A stretch of 64,000 nucleotides of DNA, from the NCBI RefSeq assembly GCF_001613405.1, contig NZ_BDCH01000014.1:248001-312000 (forward strand). The letters run 5' to 3'. Below are positions 53,281 to 61,913 of the stretch, in pieces. Under the pieces are notes generated by a model. The model saw only the letters and a list, made by a program, of their open reading frames with translations. It ran no database searches and was not told the origin of the DNA. Origin of the DNA: Nocardia crassostreae (GTDB lineage: Bacteria > Actinomycetota > Actinomycetes > Mycobacteriales > Mycobacteriaceae). Position 1 is the stretch's first letter. Each line of letters starts with the position of its first letter. A program made the translations under genes and the position numbers.

Positions 53281-54534
53281 TCAGGCGAGGCGGACGTCGG
53301 CCGTGGCGAGGCCGAAAACCTTGCGGCCGGACGACTTCGCGACGATGACGACGACGGCGGTGCGGGTCGCGGGGTCGAGGGATTTGATGCGGCCGGTGAA
53401 TTCGATGGCGCCGGGGGCGGCGGATTCGATGACCGTGTAGTTCGACAGGCGGACGCTGTAGCGGGTCAGGGCACCGGGGTCGCCGAGCCAGCCGGTGACG
53501 AATCCGGCGCCCAGGCCCATGGTGAGCATGCCGTGGGCGATCACGTCCGGGAGGCCCGCCAGCGTCGCGACACCGTCGTGCCAGTGGATGGGGTTCACGT
53601 CCCCGGAGACCCCGGCGTAGTTCACCAGATCGCCGCGGGTGAGGCGCACGGTCCGTACGGGTAGCTCGTCGCCGACGGTGAGGTCGTCGAAGCGGAGCGT
53701 GGTGCGTGGTGCGCGGGTGTGGGCGATGTCGGAGAGGCGTACGGCGGCTTGCGGATCCGGATCGGGCAGGTCGTCGGCGGCCGCGGTGCGGGAGGACGCG
53801 TCGAGTCCGGTCATGATGACGCGCTCGATCGTGTCGCCGATCTCGGCGCTGACGTCCTCGCCGGTGATCCCGACGACGGTGGTGTGCATGACCGAGACGA
53901 CCGCACCGGCCGGATCGCTGAAGGTATTGGTGATGGTGAGCAGATCCTTCCCGGCGATCCGGCGCACCGAGGGCCGTTCGCGTAGCGCGTCGCGCACCCC
54001 GCCGACGGGGGCGATGGGTCCGGTCATGACCCAGTCGTGTTCGACGCGGTGCAGGTGTACGGGCAGCCCGGGCAGGTCCAGCAGCCCGCACACGTGATCC
54101 CAGTGCGCGTGGGTGGGCAGCGCGAACTGCGGTGCGGGCAGGCCGGGCACCCGGGCGAGCGCCTCGACGGTGCTCAGCGTGGCGGCCGGGGGCCGCACCA
54201 CGGCGGGAAGTTCGGCCAGGGCGCGCTGTTCGGCGTTCTCGCACACGCTCGGGTCGACGAGGAACGCGGCGCGGGGATGGGCGATGTGGGAGGTGGTGAG
54301 CGCATTGGTGATGCGCCGCGGGCGGAAGGTGCCTTCCACGACGATCGCGGTCGGCACCGTCCGCGGCACCTGCGGCAGCGCGGTGACGGTGGTCGCCGGT
54401 GTGGGCAGTCCCGCATCGGTGATCGAGCGCAGCAGCCGCTGATCGGCCGGGCGCGGGCGCACCGCGCCGGTGAGCAGACCCGTTGCCGCGACGCAGCATT
54501 GGAGCAGGCTGGGGGTACGTACTGGATCGGACAT
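53281..54534 (-). CDS. Chimeric MBL-fold N-terminus joined to MaoC hydratase C-terminus
   Basis: 417 residues in one open frame. Residues 1-~190 are a metallo-beta-lactamase-fold hydrolase start with THAHWDHVCGLLDLPG, truncated before the later metal ligands. From about residue 190 (GKDLLTITNTF, near 53965) the sequence switches to the end of the N-terminal hot-dog of a fused MaoC/HadAB-type hydratase and then a full C-terminal MaoC domain with YAGVSGDVNPIHWHDG, the catalytic D-x4-H, and GLPDVIAHGMLTM. The natural genes would be separate, so this is probably a fusion by deletion. The MaoC half may still act on (3R)-hydroxyacyl thioesters. Divergent MerR gene upstream. Confidence 0.72.
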   Translation of the reverse strand: MSDPVRTPSLLQCCVAATGLLTGAVRPRPADQRLLRSITDAGLPTPATTVTALPQVPRTVPTAIVVEGTFRPRRITNALTTSHIAHPRAAFLVDPSVCENAEQRALAELPAVVRPPAATLSTVEALARVPGLPAPQFALPTHAHWDHVCGLLDLPGLPVHLHRVEHDWVMTGPIAPVGGVRDALRERPSVRRIAGKDLLTITNTFSDPAGAVVSVMHTTVVGITGEDVSAEIGDTIERVIMTGLDASSRTAAADDLPDPDPQAAVRLSDIAHTRAPRTTLRFDDLTVGDELPVRTVRLTRGDLVNYAGVSGDVNPIHWHDGVATLAGLPDVIAHGMLTMGLGAGFVTGWLGDPGALTRYSVRLSNYTVIESAAPGAIEFTGRIKSLDPATRTAVVVIVAKSSGRKVFGLATADVRLA

Positions 54535-54548
54535 GCCCGCACGCTAAT

Positions 54549-54568
54549 ACTTGAGGTCGACGTGAAGT
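54549..54568. promoter_or_regulatory. MerR-type operator in divergent promoter
   Basis: ACTTGAGGTCGACGTGAAGT is a 20-bp near-perfect dyad with centre GGTCGACG and ends ACTT/AAGT, the style of SoxR/CueR-like operators lying between -35 and -10. It lies between the MBL-MaoC gene start and the MerR gene start. Confidence 0.65.
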
Positions 54569-54585
54569 AAAGGGGCGAGATTTTC

Positions 54586-55002
54586 ATGACCATGGTCGAC
54601 GCGTTCCGGATCGGCGACGCCGCCGCCGTCCTCGGCATCGAGGCGCATGTGCTGCGGCATTGGGAGGCGATGGGGTTGCTGGCGCCCCCGCGCACCCCGT
54701 CGGGGCATCGCCATTACGACGAGCAGACCCTGGATCGGGCCCGGCTGATCCGGGTCCTGCAGCGAACCGGGTTGTCGCTGGAGCAGATTCGCAGCCTCGG
54801 CGGCGGCGCGCACAGTGAACGCCTGGCGTTGATCGCCGATCAGCGCGCCGAACTGCGCGAGCGCATCGAGGTGCTGCGGGCCGCCGATCGTTTCCTGGAT
54901 CATCTGACCGCCTGCCGCAATCCGGTCATCGCCGAATGCGCGGAGTGCGCGCAGTTCGTGGCCTTGTCGCCGTGGCCGCATCGCCCGCCGCCGCGGGACT
55001 GA
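54586..55002 (+). CDS. MerR-family regulator, short
   Basis: 138 residues. The winged helix-turn-helix is FRIGDAAAVLGIEAHVLRHWEAMGLLAPPRTPSGHRHYDEQTLDRARLIRVL, followed by the usual long dimerisation helix. The C-terminus has three Cys (ACRNPVIAECAECAQF) that could bind a metal or sense redox, but the pattern is not the CxxxC of MerR/CueR. ATG 54586. The dyad at 54549 is an obvious target; it likely controls the divergent MBL/MaoC gene. Confidence 0.85.
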   Translation: MTMVDAFRIGDAAAVLGIEAHVLRHWEAMGLLAPPRTPSGHRHYDEQTLDRARLIRVLQRTGLSLEQIRSLGGGAHSERLALIADQRAELRERIEVLRAADRFLDHLTACRNPVIAECAECAQFVALSPWPHRPPPRD

Positions 55003-55026
55003 GCACCGCGGCTGGACCGAGCACTC

Positions 55027-55488
55027 TCACTGCGCCAGGGTCGCGATCACCGCGGATTCGGTGTCGCGCCAGGTCGGCACGTGCCGCACCCACATCGGTG
55101 CGGGTTCGGTCTGCGCGCCGAACAAGTACAGGTGCGTCACCAGCCCGCGCAGGGCGTCGTGGACCTCGAGCCGGTCGTCGATCATGTGGGTGATGCCCAG
55201 CCGCGCGCAGTGTGCCCGCTTGTCGACGCGGTAGAAGTCGTGGTGGTCGAGCCAGTCCAGGGTGCGCTGTTGTACGCGGGGGCCGCATGTGGAGATCACC
55301 CAGGCGTGTCCGGCGAACCGGTCGACCAGCCGGGGCAGGATCTCGAAGGCGTCGGGGCTGGGCGGGGTGTTCATGGCGGCGTCGTGGCCGCCGGAGAGGA
55401 ACGCGGTGTCGGCGGCGCCGGGCTCGAGTGCCGCGCCTTGGATCACTCGGCCGAAATCGATGCCGAGTCTTGGTTGTTCGTCTGTCAT
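55027..55488 (-). CDS. HAD-like phosphatase
   Basis: About 153 residues. Motif I reads LGIDFGRVI, so the nucleophile Asp is present but the usual second Asp (DxD) is Gly. Motif II is VISTCG and motif III region THMIDDRLEVH has the paired Asp that binds Mg2+. Similar proteins occur in actinobacteria with HAD fold and unknown substrate. ATG 55488 or ATG 55503. It faces the MerR gene's 3' end. Confidence 0.72.
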   Translation of the reverse strand: MTDEQPRLGIDFGRVIQGAALEPGAADTAFLSGGHDAAMNTPPSPDAFEILPRLVDRFAGHAWVISTCGPRVQQRTLDWLDHHDFYRVDKRAHCARLGITHMIDDRLEVHDALRGLVTHLYLFGAQTEPAPMWVRHVPTWRDTESAVIATLAQ

Positions 55489-55542
55489 GTCAGGGTCGAG
55501 CATGCGCGCGGCGCGCGAGCGCGCGCCACCGAATTACCAGGG

Positions 55543-56874
55543 TCACGGCCGCGGGCCGGGGGAGTCGCTGGCGGTCACGATGATTCGCGCGCCGTGGGCG
55601 GGAACGTGGGTGATGTTGCGGATGCGTTCGCGTTCGGTGGATTCCCCCGACGGCAGCGACAGCCGGTAGCGGGTGAGGATTTCCCGCAGCACCGCGGTGC
55701 CTTCCATGAGCGAGAATCCCGCACCCAGGCAGCGCCGCACGCCGCCGCCGAAGGGCAGCCAGGTATGGGGGACCACGCTGCCGTCGAGGAAGCGCTCGGG
55801 CCGGAAGCGCGTGACGTCGGGATAGCTGTCGGGGCTGCGGTGGGCGAGGATGATCGAGGTGGAGACCACGGTGCCGCGCGGCAGGTCCAGGCCGCCGATG
55901 GTCATGTCGCGGATCAGTTTCCGGCCGGTGGCGGCGATGACGGGGCGGCGGCGCAGCGCCTCCTTGAGGACGGCTTCGAGGTATTTGTCGTCCCCGGCGT
56001 GCGCGGCGCGGCGCGCGGTGAGCTGGATGTCGGGGGCGGCGGCGAGTTCGTGGCAGGCCCAGGCCAGCGCCGAGGCGGTGGTTTCGTGTCCGGCCAGCAG
56101 CAGGGTGAGCAGCTGATCACGCATTTCGGCATCGGTGAGCGGAGTGTCGGCGGGGTCGTCACCGGAGCCGACGGCCAGCAGCCGCGAGAGCACATCGGCG
56201 CGCGCGTCGAGGTCGGGGTGGGCGCGGCGTTGCGCGATCTCCCGATACAGCAGCTCGTCGATGGCGTTCTGGTTGTCGCGGAAGCGTTTCCACAGGCCGT
56301 AGCGCTGCAGCCGCGGATACCGCCAGCCGAAGAACATGAGCGGGTTGACAGTGACGATGCGCCGCAGCCGCGGGGCGAGTTCGGCGCGGCGGTGTTCCTC
56401 GGTCAGGCCGAACACCACCTGCAGGATGACATCGAGGGTGAGCTCGTTCATCCGGTCCAGGGCGTGCACGGTGGAGCCGTCGGCCCAGCGGTCGATGTGG
56501 GTTTTGGCGATGGCCTCCACCATGGTGCGGTAGGAGCGCAGCGAGGAGCCGGAGAAGGCGGGCATGAGCAGCCGCCGCGCCCGCGCGTGCTCGGCCTCGT
56601 CGGTGAGCAGCACCGAATGCTCGCCCATGATGTGCACCAGCAGCCGATTGCCTTCCCCGGCATGCAGATCGGCGGGATCGGCGGCGAAGATCTCCCGAAT
56701 GTGCTCGGGCCGGGAGAACACCACCAGGTTCTCCGCGTACGGCGGCACCAGATGCAGGGTGAACACGTCGCCGTAGCGGCGCGCCAACCGCAGCAGCGGG
56801 CCGCGCCATTTGGCGTACATGGCGGTCTGCAGTGCCCGCGGCAGCGGCGGTCCGGGCGGGTAGGCAGTGCTCAC
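55543..56874 (-). CDS. Cytochrome P450
   Basis: 443 residues: YPPGPPLPRALQTAMYAKWRGP start without membrane anchor, I-helix AGHETTASALAW, ExxR in LKEALRRRPV, PERF-type FRPERFLDGSV and heme loop LPFGGGVRRCLGAGFSL with the thiolate Cys. It resembles the class including mycobacterial CYP138/CYP135-like enzymes, with GGGVRRCLG. GTG 56874 is preceded by GAAGGGA. No redox partner is adjacent. Substrate unknown; fatty acids or terpenoids are typical for relatives. Confidence 0.9.
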   Translation of the reverse strand: MSTAYPPGPPLPRALQTAMYAKWRGPLLRLARRYGDVFTLHLVPPYAENLVVFSRPEHIREIFAADPADLHAGEGNRLLVHIMGEHSVLLTDEAEHARARRLLMPAFSGSSLRSYRTMVEAIAKTHIDRWADGSTVHALDRMNELTLDVILQVVFGLTEEHRRAELAPRLRRIVTVNPLMFFGWRYPRLQRYGLWKRFRDNQNAIDELLYREIAQRRAHPDLDARADVLSRLLAVGSGDDPADTPLTDAEMRDQLLTLLLAGHETTASALAWACHELAAAPDIQLTARRAAHAGDDKYLEAVLKEALRRRPVIAATGRKLIRDMTIGGLDLPRGTVVSTSIILAHRSPDSYPDVTRFRPERFLDGSVVPHTWLPFGGGVRRCLGAGFSLMEGTAVLREILTRYRLSLPSGESTERERIRNITHVPAHGARIIVTASDSPGPRP

Positions 56875-57093
56875 AACCGATCCCTTCGCAGGCGCCGCGA
56901 CCGTGCGGCATCGGGAAACCTTGCGCTCCAGGGTAATCACCGCCGCGCTCGCCCGTCAGGGGCCGACTCCCCGGCCGCGGCGGGCGGGGACTGAGCGCCC
57001 CGCCGGTCCCGCTGGATGCGGGCGGCCACATCGATGCCGCGACCGCCCACACCTCACCCCGCCGCGGGCTTGCGGCATCTGGGTGCGCGGTGG

Positions 57094-57249
57094 TCACCGG
57101 GTGGCGTCGAGTTCGTCGCGCGGCGTCGCCCGGCGCATGCGGTCGATGGGATCGCGGCGCTGCCACAGCGCGAGTTCGGCGGGGTGCGGTAGCGGGTTCG
57201 GATCGTCGGCGGGGGTGTGCGGGCCCATACTGTGTGACTTGGTGTCCAT
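57094..57249 (-). CDS. Small 51-aa protein coupled to MerR gene
   Basis: MDTKSHSMGPHTPADDPNPL begins at ATG 57249, sharing a base with the MerR stop (TGATG). The C-terminal half is charged and helical (AELALWQRRDPIDRMRR). No family recognised. The overlap indicates co-translation with the regulator; similar short helical tails appear on longer actinobacterial hypothetical proteins. Confidence 0.5.
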   Translation of the reverse strand: MDTKSHSMGPHTPADDPNPLPHPAELALWQRRDPIDRMRRATPRDELDATR

Positions 57250-58208
57250 CAGGCGGATTCGAGTGCGATCGGATGAGTGTGGGTGTCGTCGGCGGCGGCT
57301 GTGCGGGTCAGTGCCCGGTGCAGCCAGGATTGTGCGGCTCCGGCGGTGGTTGTCCCGGTGATTTCGGTGGTGAGTGCCCAATAGCGGTGGATGCGGGGGT
57401 CGTTGTCGGTGGCGGCGTGCAGTAGTTCGCGCCGGAACTGTGGGGTGACGGGGAGGCGGCGGGCGGCGGCGTGGGCGTCGAGGAAGCGGTCGAGCCCGGC
57501 GCTCGGGCGCGGTTCGGCGTGGGCGAGGAGCAGGGGTTCGACCAGGGTGCAGGCTTCGGCGATGCCGGTGAGGAGGGCGCGTTTGTCGCGGATGCCGCCG
57601 GGGTCGTGGCGCCACAGTTGGGTGGTCATCGCCGTGTGGAGTGCGGGATCGGTGACGGCGGTGGCGAGTTCGGCGTAGGCGAGGATCTGCCGGGGGGTGG
57701 GGTCGGCGGGCGGGGCGGGGATGTTCATGGCGACGAATCCGTCGAACAGCGGCGGCGGGAGGGGGGTCAGTACGCGCCGCCAGAAGGTGATGAGCGTGTC
57801 GTGGGCGGTGTGGCGGTTCTGGACGGCGGCGAGCAGTTCCAGCCGCGCGGCCCGGTCGGTCGGGGGCGCGTGCTCGACGGCCAGCAGTGCGGCGCGCCGC
57901 CAGTGCAGCGCACCCAGTTCGGTGTCGAGTGCGGTTCTTTCGGCGGTGACGGCCTCGGCGAGGGAGGTGGTTTCGGCGAGCACGGCCCCGATCGCGTCCA
58001 GCCCGAGCCCGAGTGCCCGCAATCGGCGGATCAGCTGTAGCCGGTCGACCACGGTGGCGGGGTCGAAGAGCCGGTGCCCGCCGCTGCTGCGCCGCGCCTC
58101 GAGTATCCCTTCGTCGCAGTAGAAGCGGATGGTGCGCACCGCGACGCCGGTGCGCCGGGACAACTCCCCGATGCCCACCAGGCCGTCACGGCGTGTGTTG
58201 TCGGTCAC
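57249..58208 (-). CDS. MerR-family regulator with large sensor domain
   Basis: 319 residues. HTH: GIGELSRRTGVAVRTIRFYCDEGILEARRSSGGHRLF at residues ~12-48, then the dimerisation helix. The remaining ~210 residues are helical, similar to the TipA/BltR-like drug-sensing group in length but without identifiable motif; PPPLFDGFVAMNIPAPPADPTP is the clearest conserved-looking stretch. GTG 58208. Divergent from the maleylpyruvate-isomerase-type gene; two CTGGAA half sites lie between them. It may regulate that gene. Confidence 0.85.
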   Translation of the reverse strand: MTDNTRRDGLVGIGELSRRTGVAVRTIRFYCDEGILEARRSSGGHRLFDPATVVDRLQLIRRLRALGLGLDAIGAVLAETTSLAEAVTAERTALDTELGALHWRRAALLAVEHAPPTDRAARLELLAAVQNRHTAHDTLITFWRRVLTPLPPPLFDGFVAMNIPAPPADPTPRQILAYAELATAVTDPALHTAMTTQLWRHDPGGIRDKRALLTGIAEACTLVEPLLLAHAEPRPSAGLDRFLDAHAAARRLPVTPQFRRELLHAATDNDPRIHRYWALTTEITGTTTAGAAQSWLHRALTRTAAADDTHTHPIALESA

Positions 58209-58298
58209 GATCGCTGGAACCTCCACCGGACTGGAATTCCTACGGTACTGGAACACCGTTCACGACAAGGAGTTCCGTCCATACCCGCACCTGCTTCG

Positions 58299-58936
58299 AT
58301 GACCACCGCCCAGATCTGGCAGGCCGTCGCCGCCGAGCGCACGAGCCTGGTCACCCTGCTGGAGTCGCTGCCCGAGCACGACTGGGATCAACCGTCGCTG
58401 TGCGAGGGCTGGCGCGTGCGCGATGTGGTCGCGCACGTGATCCTCTCGGCCGATTCCTCGCTCGCCACGATCCTGCGCGAACTGCTGCGCGCCCGCGGCG
58501 ATTTCCACCGCCTGGTGCGCGAGACCGCATCCGCCACGCCGACACCCACCCGACCTCGCACCTGCTCACCGCACTGCGCGACAGCATCCCCGCCCGCACC
58601 ACCCCCATCGGCACCACTCCCGCCGACCGGCTCATGGATCTGCTCGTCCACGGCCAGGACATCGCCGTCCCCCTGGGCATCCCGCGCGAGATGCCCGTCC
58701 CCGCCGCTCAGGTGGCCCTCGACCGGATCTGGCACGGCGGATTCCCCTTCCACGCCCGCAAGAAGTTCGGCGCCTACCGCCTGGCCGCCACCGACGGCCC
58801 CTGGGGCGTGGGCACCGGCCCGCTGGTCGAAGGCTCGTCCACCAGCCTGCTGCTCCTGATCACCGGCCGCCGCCCCGCGCCGGGTCGGCTCACCGGTCCG
58901 GACGCGGCCCTGCTCGATGCGACGCACCCACGCTGA
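58299..58936 (+). pseudogene. Mycothiol-dependent maleylpyruvate isomerase-fold protein (TIGR03083 type), one frameshift
   Basis: About 212 residues. The N-terminal DinB-fold domain has SLPEHDWDQPSLCEGWRVRDVVAHVILSAD with the metal-binding His in VVAHV. The frame breaks near 58527: LVRETA should continue IRHADTHPTSHLLTALRDS in the next frame, then LMDLLVHGQDIAVPLGIPR (second His ligand) to the stop at 58936. One missing base explains it. Such proteins use mycothiol as cofactor, supporting an actinobacterial host. Confidence 0.8.
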
Positions 58937-59154
58937 TCCGGGCCGAGCAGACGAGTGCCGAGATCGCCGAGGCGCCACGACATCTGTGCGTGGCCACCGG
59001 CCGGACGGTCAGGACGGTCCGCGGTGGCGCGCGCCGGACCGCGCTCGCGGCGCTTCGCGCCCTGGCGTGCCGGATTCGCCGTGCTGGCGGTCCTGGCATG
59101 CCCCTGGCCGCGTTGACAGGGTTCGCGTTGCTCGGCGCGGGTCAGGTCGGAGAT

Positions 59155-59320
59155 ACTCGGCGAGGACGGCGCGACCTGTCTGCGCACCGGCCTCCTCGGC
59201 GGCTTCCTGCTCAAACTCCTCGGCGTCGACGTCCGCGGCGGCGGCCTCATCTTCAGCTTCCTCACCTGCCTCGGCGGCGCCGTCCTGCTCCTGTAGATCG
59301 TCGGCAAGGTCCGCAGCTGA
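59155..59320 (+). pseudogene. GlsB/YeaQ-type small membrane protein remnant
   Basis: A short frame reads DGATCLRTGLLGGFLLKLLG, VDVRGGGLIFSFLTCLGGAVLL, then TAG at 59294-59296, then LIVGKVRS-like residues and a normal stop by 59320. It resembles the C-terminal two helices of transglycosylase-associated family proteins. The N-terminal helix and start are not identifiable, so the gene is fragmentary. The identification is tentative because the remaining part is short and hydrophobic. Confidence 0.4.
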
Positions 59321-59774
59321 CCCAACCGCCACCCAGCGCGGCCGGTCGTGGGTCTCCCACGACCGGCCGCGCCTGTATCGCCACCAGACGGCAATCTCAC
59401 CCCACGAGCCACACCAGCCACATACGTCACAGTGACGTATCGAGGGAATGGCTCCGGCCAGCCAGGGGAGCGGCTCATAACCTCACTCGGGCCCCGATCC
59501 GCTAATCGCCGCCGATCAGGAAAATTTACGACGAGCGCCCGACGGATGAAAAACTTTTTCCGGCAGCGGGTTTCGCGCATCGCATCGCACCGCACATGCG
59601 GTCACGGCCAGAACCGACCCGAGGACGGGCGCTCAGCCCAGAGCGCGGCCCACAGCCGAAATCACCTGACACAGAACATAATTGCCCGCTCCAGCGCACG
59701 CCGTAAGACTACCGATAATCTACATTACGTTAAGTTGGAGTTCCGGGGCTGCACCGTAGCCGGTCCCCTCGGGG
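59321..59774. other. Intergenic region without supported gene
   Basis: The interval is noticeably richer in A/T than the surroundings, especially 59500-59750 (for example AAAACTTTTTCCGG and TAATCTACATTACG). No convincing coding frame, RNA structure or repeat is seen. Its composition is consistent with promoter DNA or with a transferred fragment. Confidence 0.5.
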
Positions 59775-60140
59775 TTACCAGACCAGCGTCACATCCCCTG
59801 CGCGCACCTTGCCGAAGAAGCGTTTGCCGATCCGGTCGCCGTCGTGGTTGTAACCGTTCATCAGGTCGGCCAGCTCCTCGGCGAGCGCCTGCAACTGCGG
59901 GCTCACGGCCCAGGATTCGGGAATGTCGTGGATCGTGATGACGATCGATGCGTCGTAGGGGGCTTCGACCGTGTAGGTGATCTGCTCGGGTGCGTCGCGA
60001 ATCGGGTTGCGCTCGGACAGCTCCCCCGCCTGGCCGGGTGTCGCGAACATACGGGCGAAGGTGATGTCGTCGCGGACCATGGCGGCGATATCGGCGAGCG
60101 TCGCGTGCCGCGCGATGCGGTTGATCGTGTTGACTGCCAT
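59775..60140 (-). CDS. Hypothetical protein, 121 aa
   Basis: [21 protein letters not shown] start at ATG 60140; helical N-terminus followed by a region with [22 protein letters not shown] and a C-terminal [20 protein letters not shown]. The final strand DVTLVW is basic. Family not recognised; the size, one-domain fold and absence of signals suggest a cytoplasmic protein. It starts 3 bp after the homocysteine methyltransferase gene ends, so it is probably co-transcribed with it. Confidence 0.6.
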   Translation of the reverse strand: MAVNTINRIARHATLADIAAMVRDDITFARMFATPGQAGELSERNPIRDAPEQITYTVEAPYDASIVITIHDIPESWAVSPQLQALAEELADLMNGYNHDGDRIGKRFFGKVRAGDVTLVW

Positions 60141-60143
60141 GGG

Positions 60144-61047
60144 TTATCGCCCTTCCCCGGTTGGTTCGGTCTTGGATGCTAGTGCACGGCTCAGGGCGGC
60201 GATATCGGGCGGGCCGACGTGGCAGCAGCCGCCGAGGATGGTGGCGCTGTGCTCGAACCAGGCCACGGCGTGGTCCGGTGAGAACCGGGACGGGCCGGTC
60301 CACGTGCGGCGGCGCGAGTCCCAGCCTTCGCCGCTGTTCGGGTAGACGATGACCGGTTTGCCGGTGGCCTCGCGGGCCAGGGTGATCGCTGTCTCGACAT
60401 CGGCGGGGGCGCAACAGTTCACACCGACCGCGACGATCTCCGGGACTGCCGCGGCGAGGGCGAAGGCGTCTGCCAGGGGTTGCCCGGCGCGGGTGCGGTG
60501 TGTAGCTCAGCCAGGCCGGGATGCCACTCCCCTCGATCAGATGCAGTAGCGCCTCGGCTTCGTCGAGATCCGGGATCGTCTCCAGGGCAAGGACATCGGG
60601 TCCGGCTTCGGCGAGGATCTCCAGCCGTGGCCGGTGCCAGGCGGCCAGTCGGGCGACCGACAGGCCGTAGCGGCCGCGGTATTCGGAGCCGTCGGTCAGG
60701 GCCGCGCCGTAGGGCCCGATGGAGGCGGCGATCCACCGGGGTCGCTCGTCGGTGCGGTCGTCGCGGGCCGCGCGCGCCACTTCGACACTGCGCCTGAGTA
60801 ATTGCGCGGTCTGCGTGCGGTCCACTCCCCTGGCCGCGAACCCGTCGAAGGAGGCCTGGTAGCTGGCGGTGGTGGCGATATCGGCTCCGGCCCGGAAATA
60901 GGCGGTGTGGACGGCGCGGATCTCCTCGGGTGCGTCCAGGAGCAGGCGCGCCGACCACAGCGCGTCGGACAGGTCGTGTCCGCGGGCTTCGAGTTCGGTG
61001 GCCAATCCCCCATCGGTGATCAGCGGGCCGGGGCCGGGGGTGAACAC
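60144..61047 (-). pseudogene. Homocysteine S-methyltransferase, one frameshift
   Basis: About 300 residues when repaired. [26 protein letters not shown] is the family start, and the Zn-ligand Cys are present in GVNCCAP and ILGGCCHVG. The frame changes in the middle near 60475-60495, after IPAWLSYT; the other frame resumes [21 protein letters not shown]. The region shows small length differences in a CCG/CAC-rich stretch. GTG 61047; it begins 4 bp beyond the RidA stop. It transfers a methyl group from S-methylmethionine or SAM to homocysteine. Confidence 0.78.
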
Positions 61048-61051
61048 GGCC

Positions 61052-61378
61052 TCAGTCGAGGACGGCGGTGGCTTCGACTTCCACCAGTAGGTCGGGTTCG
61101 CCGAGGGCGGCCACGCCCAGCAGGGTGATGGGTTTGACCGGGTCGATGCCCAGTTTCGCGGCGGCGCGGGCGACACCCTCGCCGAGCAGGGGCATTTTCT
61201 CCTCGGACCAGTCAACGACATAGATGGTCAGTTTGGCGACATCGTCGAAGCTGCCGCCGATTTCGGCCAGGGCGGTGGCGATATTCAAGTAGGCCTGTTC
61301 GACCTGGGCGGCGAAATCGCCCTCGCCGACCTTGCGGCCGTCGGCGTCGCGAGCCACCTGCCCGGCGAGGAACACCAG
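61052..61378 (-). pseudogene. ridA: RidA/YjgF-family protein, 5' end replaced at a junction
   Basis: LVFLAGQVARDADGRKVGEGDFAAQVEQAYLNIATALAEIGG and [27 protein letters not shown] match the RidA enamine deaminase family, with the usual final EATAVLD. The first ~20 residues of family members are absent; upstream of LVFLAG the frame is antisense TetR sequence, with a fortuitous start at 61417. The conserved Arg that binds substrate (normally in the later R-x-A region) is not evident. Adjacent to homocysteine methyltransferase on the same strand, probably one operon. Confidence 0.7.
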
Positions 61379-61910
61379 ACTGCGCACCCTCGTCGCCGGA
61401 ACCGGAGTGTCGACCATGGCCGTCTACACCTACTTCGGCAGCATCGACGGACTCTGGCAGGCCGTCCGGCAAGAAGGGTCCACCCGGCTCGCGGCCCGGT
61501 TACGCACCGTCGAGCAGAGCCGGGACGCGGTCCGCGACCTGACGGCGTTGGGCGCGGCGTATGTGGTCAACGCACTGGCCAATCCGGACCTGTACCGGGT
61601 CATGTTCGACGCGACAGCCGACCTCGAAGACGCGACCGCCGCGGACGAGACCCTGCACACCCTCGTCATCGCCATCGAACGCGCCAAGGCCGACAAGCGA
61701 TTCCGCGCCGACACCGACCCCGTACAGCTCGCGACACAGAGCTGGATCATCGGACACGGGCTCACCGCCCTGGTCGCCACCGGACCACTCCCCCGCGAAA
61801 CCCTCGCCCAGGCGGTGCCGATGCTCACCGCCCTCTATGTCGCCGCCGGAGACGAACCGCGGCGCTGCCACACCTCCGTGCGGGATGGCTGGCAGGCCGC
61901 GCTCGAATAA
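61379..61910 (+). pseudogene. TetR-family regulator lacking N-terminal helix
   Basis: The sequence from LRTLVAGTGVSTMAVYTYFGSIDGLWQAVRQEG is the second half of a TetR helix-turn-helix; the first helix and start are missing because the preceding bases belong to RidA on the other strand. The ligand domain is complete (LYRVMFDATADLED, WIIGHGLTALVATG). An ATG at 61332 keeps the frame open but lies inside antisense RidA. DNA binding is probably lost. The gene and ridA were probably divergent neighbours whose 5' ends have been joined. Confidence 0.75.
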
Positions 61911-61913
61911 CCC

